DNA of 64,000 nt from Mycobacterium sp. MYCO198283. GTDB taxonomy: Bacteria; Actinomycetota; Actinomycetes; Mycobacteriales; Mycobacteriaceae. The notes beneath the pieces were generated by a model. It was not told the origin of the DNA, did no database searches, and saw only the letters and a list, made by a program, of their open reading frames with translations. The translations under genes and the position numbers were made by a program. This document shows positions 17,899-27,304 of this stretch, one piece after another; the first letter of the stretch is position 1, and every line of letters starts with the position of its first letter. The stretch lies in contig NZ_JAJQJI010000007.1 of the NCBI RefSeq assembly GCF_021213805.1, positions 232,949 through 296,948 on the forward strand, given 5' to 3'.

Positions 17899-20528
17899 GA
17901 GGCCGTGCGTCCGGGCGTGGCGCCCCACAGCGGCCAGCTCTGGCCGGGCAGGGACAGGTGCGCGGCGGTGACGACGTCGGAGAGCCCGCGCAGCGCCGCG
18001 TGCATGCCGTCGAGCAGGTCGGCGAGCTCGACGCGCCGGCCGTCGCGGACCTCCTCGAGCTCCGCGGGATCGGACCGGCGCAGCCGCGCGCCGATCTCGT
18101 CGACGAGGCGCAGCGGCCGCGACGATCCCGTGGGCCCGGGCACCGCCCGCAGGTCGTCGCGCAGCCGGTCGAGCTGGAAGGCCAGCGAGCGCGGGTTGCC
18201 GGCGTCGAACAGCAGCAGGTCGCCGACCGCCGCGACGCTGACGGCGCCGAGTGTCCGCCGGCGGTACATCACCGACGATTCGCAGGCCACCAGCACGGAC
18301 TCGGTGATGGTGCGCTCGGCGTCGGGGTCGCGCACGTCGGTGAGGGTGCGTCGCAGCAGGGCCGTGACCGCCAGCCCGCGCTCGATGCGCTTGCCGGCGT
18401 CCATCACCGCCCAGCCGGTGTCGTGCACCATCGACTCCCCCGCCAGTCCGGCCAGCGACAGCATGCCCGCCAGCGTGGCGGTCTGGGCGGCCGCCAGCGC
18501 GGTGTCGTCGCCCGTGCGGAGAGGCACTGCGGCGGCCAGGGCGCGCTCCACGCCGCCGAGCACCAGCCAGGTGTCGTTGGACATCTGGTCGCGCACGGCC
18601 TGGGTCGATGCGCAGAGCCGCGCGACGCTGTGGGCGAGCGAACCGTCGCGGCGCCCGTCGACGGTGAGCGACCACACCGTGTGCGCCGCGTCCTCGTCGG
18701 TGCCCGGCCCGCCGCCCGTCAGGTCCCGCAGTGCCGCGACCATCACCGGCACGCAGGCGCTGCCGGGAAGCGACATGCGGTGCCGGTACTCGTGCCGGCG
18801 CTCGCGGGTCACGATGAGCGCGCGCGCCACGCTCTCGGCGCGTTCGGCGTAGCGGCCGATCCAGTACAGGTCGGCGAGCACGCGGGGCGAGCTGACCACG
18901 ACCGCCGGGCGGGCGACGCCGCGGGGCCGGCCGGACGCGCCGATGACGGCCGGCTCGGCGCTGCCGCGGGCCGACGGCCGGATCCACACGTCCTTGGCCG
19001 CCACGGTTTCCATGGCGAAGGCCGCAGCGCCGGGCGCCAGCACGTACCCCAGCCCGCCCGCCATCGCGGTGTATCCGCTGCGCTGGGCGACCGTGAAGAG
19101 CCGCATCCCGACGGGCGCGGACGTCAGCGTGCCGCCGCGCTGGTCGGTGGGCGCCGTCGAGAAGCGGGGCAGCTCCTGGCCCACCCACTGGCCGGGGGTT
19201 GACTCGATGCGCGCTCGCAGCGTCGCCCGCTGCGCGGCGGTGAGCGCCGGTCCCACGAAGGTCGGGCCGCCGACGGTCGAGCGCACGATCAGCGAGTCGA
19301 GCCGGCTCAGCAGCTGGCGGCGCTCGGTCGCCGCGCCCGCCCAGTACGCCGGCGGCTGCGCCAGCTCCGGTTCCTCGTCGAGCAGCAGGCGCGCCAGCTC
19401 GGGCAGGAAGCGGCGCAGCCCGGGGCTCTCGAGGATGCCGGCGCCGAGGGTGTTGACCACCGTGACCGCGCCGCGCCGCGCCGCCTCGACCAGCCCGGCG
19501 ACGCCCAGCCGCGAGTCGGGGCGCAGGTCCAGCGGGTCGCAGTAGGCCGCGTCCACCCGGCGGAGCACCACGTCGACGCGGGTGACGCCACCCAGCGACC
19601 GCATGAACAGCGCGCCGTCGCGCACCACGAGGTCGGCGCTCTCGACGAGCGGGAAGCCGAGCTGGCTCGCCAGGTAGGCCTGGTCGAACGCGGTTTCGGA
19701 GTGCGTGCCGGGGCTGAGCACCACGACCAGCGGGTCCTCGGCGGTCTCCGGGGCGGCGTCGACGAGCGCGAGCCGCAGCGCCGCGGCGAACGGCGACACC
19801 GGCCGGGGCGCGACCTCCTCGTACAGATCGGGGCCGGCGTGCGCCACGACGCGGCGGCCCGCGAGCGCGTATCCAGCGCCGGACGGGGCTTGTGTCCAGT
19901 CGGCGTTGGCCAGGAATTGCCCGTCGGCGGCCCGGCTGACGTCGCAGCCGTGCAGCAGCAACTGGTGTCGGCCGGGCACGGCGATGCCGCGGGCGGCGGG
20001 CAGGTAGCCGGGATGGCCGAAGAGCAGTTCGGGCGGCAGCACGCCGCTGGTGAGGGCCCGGCGCGGGCCGTAGAGGTCGCCGAGCACCGCGTCGAGAATC
20101 CGGGAGCGCTGCAGCAGACCCGCTTCGAGCGTCTCCCAGTCCGCCGCCGACAGCAGCAGCGGCAGCCCGTCGAGCCGCCACGGTTCGGGGACGGCCGCGC
20201 CCGCGGTGTCGGTGTAGGTGATGCCGTCGTTGTCCACGAGCGCCGCGACGACCGCCCGCAACCGCTGCAGGCCGTCGCCGCCGCGGTCGTCGACGAACCC
20301 CACGAAGTCCTGCCAGGGCGGCCGCACGCGACCGGCGGCGTCGATGAACTCGTCGTGGCCGGTGTGGGCTTGCTGGCCGCGGGGCGGGAAGAGCGGTTCC
20401 TGCGCCCGGGCGGCCCGGTAGCCCGCGAGCAGCCGGTCCCCGTCGGAGTGGGCGACGCCGTCCGCCGGTGCCACCAGCGCCTCGTCCGGTCGGTCAGCCG
20501 GGACGCCCAGCGCCCCGTCGACTCCCAT
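17895..20528 (-). CDS. Circularly permuted ATP-grasp / alpha-E fusion protein (Rv2567-like)
   Basis: An 877-residue two-part protein. The N-terminal 520 residues are the circularly permuted ATP-grasp unit, with PWRLDGLPLLLSAADWETLEAGLLQRSRILDAVLGDLYGPR, VVLSPGTHSETAFDQAYLASQLGFPLVE and VDVVLRRVDAAYCDPLDLR. From about residue 540 (VLADLYWIGRYAERAESVARAL) the rest is the helical alpha-E domain. In many bacteria the two domains are separate adjacent genes, so here they are fused. Comparative genomics places such proteins in a predicted amidoligase system with transglutaminases, and the two downstream genes match that. No product is known. The ATG at 20526-20528 is 12 bp from the DUF389 gene. Confidence 0.87.
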   Translation of the reverse strand: MGVDGALGVPADRPDEALVAPADGVAHSDGDRLLAGYRAARAQEPLFPPRGQQAHTGHDEFIDAAGRVRPPWQDFVGFVDDRGGDGLQRLRAVVAALVDNDGITYTDTAGAAVPEPWRLDGLPLLLSAADWETLEAGLLQRSRILDAVLGDLYGPRRALTSGVLPPELLFGHPGYLPAARGIAVPGRHQLLLHGCDVSRAADGQFLANADWTQAPSGAGYALAGRRVVAHAGPDLYEEVAPRPVSPFAAALRLALVDAAPETAEDPLVVVLSPGTHSETAFDQAYLASQLGFPLVESADLVVRDGALFMRSLGGVTRVDVVLRRVDAAYCDPLDLRPDSRLGVAGLVEAARRGAVTVVNTLGAGILESPGLRRFLPELARLLLDEEPELAQPPAYWAGAATERRQLLSRLDSLIVRSTVGGPTFVGPALTAAQRATLRARIESTPGQWVGQELPRFSTAPTDQRGGTLTSAPVGMRLFTVAQRSGYTAMAGGLGYVLAPGAAAFAMETVAAKDVWIRPSARGSAEPAVIGASGRPRGVARPAVVVSSPRVLADLYWIGRYAERAESVARALIVTRERRHEYRHRMSLPGSACVPVMVAALRDLTGGGPGTDEDAAHTVWSLTVDGRRDGSLAHSVARLCASTQAVRDQMSNDTWLVLGGVERALAAAVPLRTGDDTALAAAQTATLAGMLSLAGLAGESMVHDTGWAVMDAGKRIERGLAVTALLRRTLTDVRDPDAERTITESVLVACESSVMYRRRTLGAVSVAAVGDLLLFDAGNPRSLAFQLDRLRDDLRAVPGPTGSSRPLRLVDEIGARLRRSDPAELEEVRDGRRVELADLLDGMHAALRGLSDVVTAAHLSLPGQSWPLWGATPGRTAS

Positions 20529-20540
20529 GCGCCGATCTCA

Positions 20541-21476
20541 TCACACGGGGTGGCGGCGTGCAGATCGCGACCGGTGTCCCCGCGTGTGCAGCCACAGCAC
20601 CAGCACACCCGCGGTCACGATGCCGACCAGGTTGATCACCAGCTGCAGCGACGACTCCGCGGCGACGGACCAGTCGCCGACCGTCGCGGCGACCACCGCG
20701 AAACCGGCCGCGGGCACCGTCGTCACCGAGATGAAGACCCCCACCAGCGCCGACGACTTGGCGGACACCAGCGACAGCATGCCCGCCGCGCCGGCGAGCA
20801 GCGCGACGACGAACGACAGCGGGCCGACCTGGAAGATGAAGTCGACCTGTTCGAGCTGGTCGACGGTCTCCAGCGTCATCCAGCCGATCGCCTCGAACGT
20901 CACCGTCGCCACGGCGGTCACCGCCATGGCGATCGGGAATCCGACCGCGAGCGCGATCGCCGCCCGCCACGCCAGGTTCCGCCGCCGCCGCACGACCGCC
21001 ACGGCCAGTGCCGCCAGCGGCCCGAACTCCGGGCCGAGCACCATGGCCCCGACCACCGTCACCATCGAGTCGGTCGCCACCCCGACCGCCGACAGCAGGC
21101 ACGCCAGGCACAGGAACGTCACGAAGGTGATGTTGAGCCGTGACTCCTCGCGCGTGCGTTCGGCGAGTTCGTCCCAGACGATCGCGTCGGCCGGGTCGCC
21201 CTCGGCCGCCTGCTCGGCGCGGTGCGCGGCCGTGGACAGCACGGTGTCGACCAGATCGAGCGTGATGGCCCCGTCGCGCTGCAGGTCGAGGGCCTTCAGC
21301 GCACCCACGACGGCGTCGGCGCTCTCGCGGGCGATGTCGGCGGTGATCTCGTCGCCCGCCGGCGCCAGCGCCGCGGTGCGGTGCACCACCAGGTGCGTCA
21401 CGCCGGGCTCGGCGCGCAGCACCGCGAGCACGTCGTCGCGCCGGTCCTCGGGCGCGATGACGCGCAGATGCAGCAC
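20541..21476 (-). CDS. DUF389-family membrane protein
   Basis: A 311-residue protein with a cytoplasmic N-terminal domain of about 125 residues (VLHLRVIAPEDRRDDVLAVL, an ACT-like strand-helix pattern) and then about six membrane segments. The family core is FVTFLCLACLLSAVGVATDSMVTVVGAMVLGPEFGPLAALAVAVVRRR, with the typical GAMVLGPEFGP turn. Function is not established. The GTG at 21474-21476 has no Shine-Dalgarno sequence but lies seven bases after TAGTCT, so a leaderless message is likely. It may head an operon with the ATP-grasp/alpha-E gene 12 bp downstream. Confidence 0.85.
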   Translation of the reverse strand: MLHLRVIAPEDRRDDVLAVLRAEPGVTHLVVHRTAALAPAGDEITADIARESADAVVGALKALDLQRDGAITLDLVDTVLSTAAHRAEQAAEGDPADAIVWDELAERTREESRLNITFVTFLCLACLLSAVGVATDSMVTVVGAMVLGPEFGPLAALAVAVVRRRRNLAWRAAIALAVGFPIAMAVTAVATVTFEAIGWMTLETVDQLEQVDFIFQVGPLSFVVALLAGAAGMLSLVSAKSSALVGVFISVTTVPAAGFAVVAATVGDWSVAAESSLQLVINLVGIVTAGVLVLWLHTRGHRSRSARRHPV

Positions 21477-21522
21477 GGCGGTGAGACTAACCGCTGTCGG
21501 GTGCGGGGTAGCGTCTGCCGGC
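21477..21522. promoter_or_regulatory. Divergent leaderless promoter pair (DUF389 gene and SDR gene)
   Basis: Only 46 bp separate the two GTG start codons. On the minus strand TAGTCT (21489-21484) ends seven bases before the start; on the plus strand TAGCGT (21509-21514) ends eight bases before its start. Both fit TANNNT, and neither gene has a Shine-Dalgarno sequence. The -10 elements are 19 bp apart back to back, so the two polymerases should interfere with each other. Confidence 0.55.
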
Positions 21523-22320
21523 GTGCGGATCATCGTCACCGGAGCCAACAGCGGGGTCGGCGAGGCGACGGCGGCGGCGCTGGCGCAGCAGGGGCATTCG
21601 GTCGTCATCGCCTGCCGGGACACGGCGAAGGGCGAGGCGGCGGCGGCCCGCATGACGGGCGACGTCTCGGTCGGTGAACTCGACCTGGCGGACCTGGCGA
21701 GCGTGCGCCGGTTCGCCGCCGCCACCGACGACGTCGACGTGCTCATCAACAACGCGGGCGTCATGGGGCTGCCGCTGACGCGCACCGCCGACGGCTTCGA
21801 GATGCATATGGGCGTCAACCATCTCGGCCACTTCGCGCTCACCTGCCTGCTCGGCGGGAAGATCCGCGACCGCGTGATCAGCGTCGCCAGCGCCACCTAC
21901 CTGATCGCGCGGCTGCACCTCGACGACCTGAACTGGCACACCCGGCCCTACCGGGCGATGACCGCCTACGGCGAGTCGAAGCTCGCCAACCTGCTGTTCG
22001 TCGCCGAGCTGGCGCGCCGCGGCGGGCGGGCGTACGCCACCGACCCGGGCGCCACCGACACGCAGATCACGCGGTCCTACTCCCAGCGCGACCACACCGT
22101 CGTGCGACGCCTGCTGCACACACCGGCCCAGGGCGCCCGCGCCAGCCTGCAGGCCGTCACCACCGACGCACCCAGCGGCAGCTACCTCGCGCCGCGGTTC
22201 AACCAGTTCGGCCGCCCGAAGCTCACCACGCCGCGGCCCAAGGCGCGCGATCCGCAGGCCGCGCGGCGGCTCTGGGCGCTGTCGGCGGAGCTGACCGGCT
22301 GCGACTGGGTGGACCGTTAG
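21523..22320 (+). CDS. Short-chain dehydrogenase/reductase
   Basis: A 265-residue SDR. It has the cofactor motif TGANSGVG near residue 6, an Arg after the second strand (IACRDTAKGE) that favours NADP(H), NNAG, Ser in VISVASATY, and the catalytic YGESK. Overall it resembles the actinobacterial retinol-dehydrogenase-like SDRs often paired with lipid genes. The substrate is unknown. The GTG at 21523 is probably leaderless. The stop codon overlaps that of the convergent deazaflavin-dependent reductase gene (TTAG at 22317-22320). Confidence 0.9.
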   Translation: MRIIVTGANSGVGEATAAALAQQGHSVVIACRDTAKGEAAAARMTGDVSVGELDLADLASVRRFAAATDDVDVLINNAGVMGLPLTRTADGFEMHMGVNHLGHFALTCLLGGKIRDRVISVASATYLIARLHLDDLNWHTRPYRAMTAYGESKLANLLFVAELARRGGRAYATDPGATDTQITRSYSQRDHTVVRRLLHTPAQGARASLQAVTTDAPSGSYLAPRFNQFGRPKLTTPRPKARDPQAARRLWALSAELTGCDWVDR

Positions 22321-22760
22321 CCGCGCGTCAGCTCGAAGATCGGGATGACCCGCGTCGTCTTCGCCTGGTACTCGCCGAACGCCGGAAAGCGCTGCGCGAT
22401 CACCGGATACAGCCGGTCCCGCTCGTCGCGGGGCAGCTCGCGGGTGGTGACGCGGAACGTGTCGGCGCCCAGTTCGACCGTCGCCTCGGGATGGGCCCGC
22501 AGGTTGTGCACCCACGCCGGCGATTTCGGCGCGCCCGCGTAGGACCCGACGATGAGCAGCCTGCCGTCGATCTCGAAGTGGACCAGCGGCGAGGTCCGGG
22601 GCTTGCCGGATTTCGCACCGACGGTCGTCAGCAGCAGCAGGTCGGCGCCGGCGAACGGGCCACCGACCTTGCCGCCGTTGGCGCGGAACTCCTCGATGAC
22701 GCGGCTGTTGAAGTCGTCGAGTGCGGCGGCGTCCCCCGCGAGGTCGTCTACGTTCGTCAT
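22317..22760 (-). CDS. Deazaflavin (F420)-dependent nitroreductase-family protein
   Basis: A 147-residue split-barrel protein of the Ddn/DUF385 family, which in mycobacteria uses reduced F420 for quinone and other reductions. Signature segments are [54 protein letters not shown] and [10 protein letters not shown]. The ATG at 22758-22760 shares ATGA with the aspS stop, so it is translated from the aspS message. The substrate is unknown. Confidence 0.9.
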   Translation of the reverse strand: MTNVDDLAGDAAALDDFNSRVIEEFRANGGKVGGPFAGADLLLLTTVGAKSGKPRTSPLVHFEIDGRLLIVGSYAGAPKSPAWVHNLRAHPEATVELGADTFRVTTRELPRDERDRLYPVIAQRFPAFGEYQAKTTRVIPIFELTRG

Positions 22761-24532
22761 GCCGACTCCGACCGTTTGGGCTGCACGTCTATTCCCGATT
22801 CCTTGCGCTGCTGCGCGGTGATCGGCGCGGGAGCGCCGGTCAGCGGGTCGGCGCCGCCACCGGACTTGGGGAACGCGATGACCTCGCGGATCGAGTCGGC
22901 CCCGGCGAGCAGCGCGACGATGCGGTCCCAGCCGAACGCGATACCGCCGTGCGGCGGCGCGCCGAAGGTGAACGCGTCCAACAGGAACCCGAACTTCTCC
23001 TGCGCCTGGTCGCGGTCGATGCCCATCATCGCGAACACCCGCTCCTGCACGTCGCGGCGGTGGATGCGGATCGAGCCGCCGCCGATCTCGTTGCCGTTGC
23101 AGACGATGTCGTAGGCGTCGGCCAGCGCGGCGCCCGGATCGGTGTCGAAGGTGTCCTCCGAGGCGGGCTGCGGCGCGGTGAACGCATGATGCACCGCCGT
23201 CCACGACCCCGACCCCACGGCCACGTCACCGGACGCGGTGGCCTCCTCGGCGGGCTCGAACAGCGGCCAGTCCACCACCCAGGTGAACGCCCACGCGGCC
23301 GGGTCGATCAGGTCCAGGCGCCGGGCGATCTCGATGCGGGCCGCCCCGAGCAGTGCCCGTGACGACTTCACCGCACCCGCGGCGAAGAAGATGCAGTCGC
23401 CCGGGCTCGCGCCCACGTGGGCGGCGAGACCGGCGCGCTCGTCGTCGGTGAGGTTCTTGGCGACGGGTCCGGCAAGCGTGCCGTCCTCGGCGACGAGCAC
23501 GTACGCCAGCCCTCTGGCGCCGCGCTGCTTGGCCCACTCCTGCCAGCCGTCGAGGGTGCGCCGGGGCTGCGACGCGCCGCCGGGCATGACGACCGCGCCG
23601 ACGTAGGGCGCCTGGAAGACCCGGAACGGGGTGTTCGCGAAGTAGTCGGTGCACTCGACCAGTTCGACGCCGAAGCGCAGGTCCGGTTTGTCGGAGCCGA
23701 ACCGGCGCATCGCCTCGGCGTAGCCGATCCGCGGCAGCGGCGTCGGCAGGTCGTGGCCGACGAGCGCCCACACCGCGGCGAGGACCTGCTCGGAGACCGC
23801 GATGACGTCGTCGGCGTCGACGAAGCTCATCTCCAGGTCGAGCTGGGTGAACTCCGGCTGGCGGTCGGCGCGGAAGTCCTCGTCGCGGTAGCAGCGGGCG
23901 ATCTGGTAGTAGCGCTCCATCCCGGCGACCATGAGCAGCTGCTTGAACAGCTGCGGGCTCTGCGGCAGCGCGTAGAACGAGCCGGGCTGCAGGCGGGCCG
24001 GCACCAGGAAATCGCGGGCGCCCTCGGGCGTCGAGCGCGTCATCGTCGGCGTCTCGACCTCGACGAACTCGTGTTCGGCCAGCACGCCGCGCGCGGCGGC
24101 GTTGACCTTGGAACGCAGCCGCAGCGCCGCGCCGGGTCCCTCCCGGCGCAGGTCGAGGTAGCGGTACTTCAGCCGGGCCTCTTCGCCGGCGACCTCGTCG
24201 AGCTGGAAGGGCAGCGGTGCGCTCTCCCCCAGGACCGTCAGCGAGGTCGCGTTCACCTCGACCTCGCCGGTGGGGATGTCGGGGTTGGCGTTGCCTTCGG
24301 GCCGGATCTCGACCACGCCGGTGACGGCGATGCAGAACTCCGCGCGCAGCCGGTGCGCCTGCTGGAGCACGCCCGCGTCGCGGAACACCACCTGCGCCAC
24401 CCCGGAGGCGTCACGCAGGTCGATGAAGATGACACCGCCGTGGTCGCGCCGGCGCGCCACCCAGCCCGCCAGCGTGACCTGCCGGCCGGCGTCGGTGGAC
24501 CGCAACGACCCGGCGGTGTGACTGCGCAGCAC
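22757..24532 (-). CDS. aspS: Aspartyl-tRNA synthetase
   Basis: Class II synthetase of 591 residues. The N-terminal OB-fold anticodon-binding domain begins [41 protein letters not shown]. The catalytic domain shows [43 protein letters not shown], a GAD insertion ([15 protein letters not shown]), and motif 3 [13 protein letters not shown]. The enzyme is of the bacterial long type. Mycobacterial AspRS is reported to be non-discriminating, so it may also charge tRNA-Asn for amidation. The GTG at 24530-24532 has AGGAG five bases upstream. Confidence 0.97.
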   Translation of the reverse strand: MLRSHTAGSLRSTDAGRQVTLAGWVARRRDHGGVIFIDLRDASGVAQVVFRDAGVLQQAHRLRAEFCIAVTGVVEIRPEGNANPDIPTGEVEVNATSLTVLGESAPLPFQLDEVAGEEARLKYRYLDLRREGPGAALRLRSKVNAAARGVLAEHEFVEVETPTMTRSTPEGARDFLVPARLQPGSFYALPQSPQLFKQLLMVAGMERYYQIARCYRDEDFRADRQPEFTQLDLEMSFVDADDVIAVSEQVLAAVWALVGHDLPTPLPRIGYAEAMRRFGSDKPDLRFGVELVECTDYFANTPFRVFQAPYVGAVVMPGGASQPRRTLDGWQEWAKQRGARGLAYVLVAEDGTLAGPVAKNLTDDERAGLAAHVGASPGDCIFFAAGAVKSSRALLGAARIEIARRLDLIDPAAWAFTWVVDWPLFEPAEEATASGDVAVGSGSWTAVHHAFTAPQPASEDTFDTDPGAALADAYDIVCNGNEIGGGSIRIHRRDVQERVFAMMGIDRDQAQEKFGFLLDAFTFGAPPHGGIAFGWDRIVALLAGADSIREVIAFPKSGGGADPLTGAPAPITAQQRKESGIDVQPKRSESA

Positions 24533-24736
24533 GAAAGCTCCTGACGGGATGCGGGGATTGGACCCATGAAGTCTAGAGGGGCGTTCGGCGGCGCCGGCCC
24601 GCCCGAAGCGCCTCGGAGTTCCGGGTGCGCACCGACGCCGGATCCCCGACATACGACGGCACGGCGAATTCGTAGTGTGGGAAGCTGCAGACGTCGGCCG
24701 ACTCCTCGGCCGCGGCGAACGTGCGGAGATGGTGCG
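24533..24736. promoter_or_regulatory. Divergent promoter region of aspS and ypfJ
   Basis: On the minus strand TAGACT (24575-24570) fits a -10 element about 38 bp before the aspS GTG, leaving a short leader with AGGAG. On the plus strand TAGTGT (24673-24678) could serve ypfJ, with a leader that holds GGAG at 24725-24728, eight bases before its GTG. No clear operator was seen. Confidence 0.4.
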
Positions 24737-25612
24737 GTGACCTTCAACGAAGGCATGCAGATCGATACCAGCACCACGTCGACCGGCGGTGGCGGCGGAG
24801 GTCGCCGGCTCGCCATCGGCGGCGGTGCCGGCGGGCTGTTGGTGCTGGTGGTGGCGCTGCTGTTCGGCGTCAACCCCGACGACGTGACGGGCGCCCAGCA
24901 GGCGCCGCAGCAACAGCAGCCGGGTTTCGACACCAGCCAGTGCCGCACCGGCGCCGACGCCAACCGCATCCTCGAGTGCCGGGTCATCGCGACCGGCAAC
25001 TCACTCGACGGGATCTGGCCGACGCTGCTGCCGAACTACAGCCGGCCCCGCCTGAACCTGTTCACGAACGCGGTGAACACCGGCTGCGGCGCAGCCGACA
25101 CCAGCGTCGGCCCGTTCTACTGCCCGGTCGACCAGACCGTCTACATCGACACCGCCTTCTACGACGAGCTCACCAGCAGGTTCGGATCCAGCGGCGGCCC
25201 GCTGGCGCAGGAGTACGTCGTGGCCCACGAGTACGGCCACCACGTGCAGAACCTGGTCGGCGATCTGGGCCGCGCGCAGCAGGGCGCCCAGGGCGCGCAG
25301 GGCAACGGCGTGCGCACCGAGCTGCAGGCCGACTGCTACGCCGGGGTGTGGGCGCACCACGCCGCGGTCACCACCCAGCCCGGCACCGACGTCACCTACC
25401 TCAAGCCGCTGAGCGACGCCGACATCGCCGACGCGCTGTCGGCCGCCGCCGCCGTCGGCGACGACCACATCCAGCAGCAGGCCACCGGCCGGGTCAACCC
25501 CGAGGCGTGGACGCACGGCAGCTCCGAACAGCGGCAGCATTGGTTCACCGAGGGCTACCGCACCGGCGACCCGAACAGCTGCGACACCTTCTCCGCGCGC
25601 GACCTTGGGTAG
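24737..25612 (+). CDS. ypfJ: YpfJ-family membrane-anchored zinc metallopeptidase (Rv2575-like)
   Basis: A 291-residue protein with a glycine-rich N-terminus, one membrane segment at about residues 25-45 ([20 protein letters not shown]), a Gln-rich linker and an extracytoplasmic domain. That domain holds HEYGH (164-168), followed by [17 protein letters not shown], where a Glu/Asp can complete the metal site. Four Cys residues (69, 81, 117, 129) may form disulphides. The start is GTG 24737 with GGAG upstream. The following DUF885 peptidase gene overlaps its end by eight bases. Confidence 0.9.
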   Translation: MTFNEGMQIDTSTTSTGGGGGGRRLAIGGGAGGLLVLVVALLFGVNPDDVTGAQQAPQQQQPGFDTSQCRTGADANRILECRVIATGNSLDGIWPTLLPNYSRPRLNLFTNAVNTGCGAADTSVGPFYCPVDQTVYIDTAFYDELTSRFGSSGGPLAQEYVVAHEYGHHVQNLVGDLGRAQQGAQGAQGNGVRTELQADCYAGVWAHHAAVTTQPGTDVTYLKPLSDADIADALSAAAAVGDDHIQQQATGRVNPEAWTHGSSEQRQHWFTEGYRTGDPNSCDTFSARDLG

Positions 25613-27245
25613 GTCGGTCACCGCGGTCGACGAGATCGCCGACCGCTACCTCGACACGCTCGCCCGCCTCGATCCCTGCGCCGCAACGGCTTTCGGCATC
25701 GCCGGGCACGACGACGAGGTCACCGACTACTCCCCCGCCGCCGTGGCGGAGCGGGCCGACGCCGCGCGGGCCGCGCTGCGCGAGCTGGGATCGGCCGATC
25801 CGGCCGACGACGTCGACCGCGTGACCGTGGCCGCGATGCAGGAACGGCTCGGCGTCACCGTCGAGATCGCCGACGCCGGTTTCGACGTCGGGGTGCTCAA
25901 CGTGCTCGACTCGCCGCTGCAGGCCATGCGCGACGTGTTCGACCTGATGCCCGCCGACTCCGCCGACGACTGGGCGGTGATCTCGCGGCGGCTGTCGCGG
26001 ATCCCCGGGTCCGCCGCCGGGTATGCCGAGGCGCTGCGGGTCGCGGCCGCGTCGGCGACACCGCCCGCCGGCCGCCAGGTCGCCCGCGGCATCGAGCAGG
26101 CGGGCCGGATCGCGGACTGGTTCGCGGCGACGGCCGACCGGATGCCGGCCGACGCCCCGCCGGCGCTGCGCAGCGACGTCGCCCGGCACGGACAGTCCGC
26201 CGCCGCCGCCTACCGCGAGCTCGCCGGGGTGCTGCGGGACGAGGTCGCGCCGCTCGCCCGCGACCGCGACGCCTGCGGCCGCGACGCCTACCGGCTGTTC
26301 TCCCGGTCGTTCCTGGGCGCGGCCGTCGACCTCGACGAAACCTACGCATGGGGCGTCGACCTGCTTCGCGGCATCGTCGCCGAGCAGGAGTCGATCGCGC
26401 AGCGGCGGTATCCGGGCGCGTCGGTGAGCGAGGCCATCGAACGGCTCGACCGCGATCCCCGCTACCAGGTGCACGGCACCGACGCCCTGGCCGGCTGGAT
26501 GCAGGAGCTCTCCGACCGGGCGGTCGACTGGCTTGCCGGGCGGCACTTCGAGATCGCCGATCCGCTGCGGCGGCTGGAGTGCTGCATCGCGCCCACGCAG
26601 ACCGGCGGCATCTACTACACCGGGCCGTCCGAGGACTTCAGCCGCCCGGGCCGGATGTGGTGGTCGGTGCCGGCCGGGATCGACGTCTTCCACACCTGGC
26701 GGGAGACGACCACCGTCTTCCACGAGGGCGTGCCGGGACACCACCTGCAGATCGGCCGGGCGGTCGCGCTGGCCGGCGAGCTGAACCGCTGGCGCCGGCT
26801 GGCGTGCTGGGTGTCCGGGCACGGCGAGGGCTGGGCGCTCTACGCCGAGCGGCTGATGGCGGAGTTCGGCTGGCTCGACGACCCCGGCGACCGGATGGGC
26901 ATGCTCGACGCCCAGCGGTTCCGCGCGGCGCGGGTGGTGCTCGACATCGGCCTGCACTGCGAGCTCGACGCGCCCGACGGCCGGCCGTGGGATCCGGCGC
27001 GGGCGTGGGAGTTCCTCCGCTTCCACTGCGCGCAGTCCGACGAGACGCTGCACTTCGAGCTCGACCGCTACCTCGGCTGGCCCGGGCAGGCGCCGTCGTA
27101 CGCGATCGGCCAGCGGATCTGGCAGCGGCTGCGCGACGAGGCGCTGGCGCGCGGCACCGACCTCAAGGAATTCCACCGCCGGGCGCTCGACCTCGGCGGC
27201 CTCGGCCTGGACACCCTCGCCGATGCGCTGCACCCCGGAGGATGA
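25605..27245 (+). CDS. DUF885-family metallopeptidase
   Basis: A 546-residue protein of the DUF885 family, helical and gluzincin-like. The zinc motif is in TTVFHEGVPGHHLQIGRA, and the downstream helix GHGEGWALYAERLM probably gives the third ligand. QTGGIYYTGPSEDFSRPG is also characteristic. Members are predicted carboxypeptidases or dipeptidases. The only plausible start is TTG at 25605-25607, overlapping ypfJ by eight bases, with no good Shine-Dalgarno sequence, so translation probably depends on ypfJ. No signal peptide is visible. Confidence 0.85.
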   Translation: MGRSVTAVDEIADRYLDTLARLDPCAATAFGIAGHDDEVTDYSPAAVAERADAARAALRELGSADPADDVDRVTVAAMQERLGVTVEIADAGFDVGVLNVLDSPLQAMRDVFDLMPADSADDWAVISRRLSRIPGSAAGYAEALRVAAASATPPAGRQVARGIEQAGRIADWFAATADRMPADAPPALRSDVARHGQSAAAAYRELAGVLRDEVAPLARDRDACGRDAYRLFSRSFLGAAVDLDETYAWGVDLLRGIVAEQESIAQRRYPGASVSEAIERLDRDPRYQVHGTDALAGWMQELSDRAVDWLAGRHFEIADPLRRLECCIAPTQTGGIYYTGPSEDFSRPGRMWWSVPAGIDVFHTWRETTTVFHEGVPGHHLQIGRAVALAGELNRWRRLACWVSGHGEGWALYAERLMAEFGWLDDPGDRMGMLDAQRFRAARVVLDIGLHCELDAPDGRPWDPARAWEFLRFHCAQSDETLHFELDRYLGWPGQAPSYAIGQRIWQRLRDEALARGTDLKEFHRRALDLGGLGLDTLADALHPGG

Positions 27246-27304
27246 GCCCGCCGATGACGGACGCGTCCACGCCCGCGCGTGCCTTCACGCCGGCCTGAGC
27301 TCCG

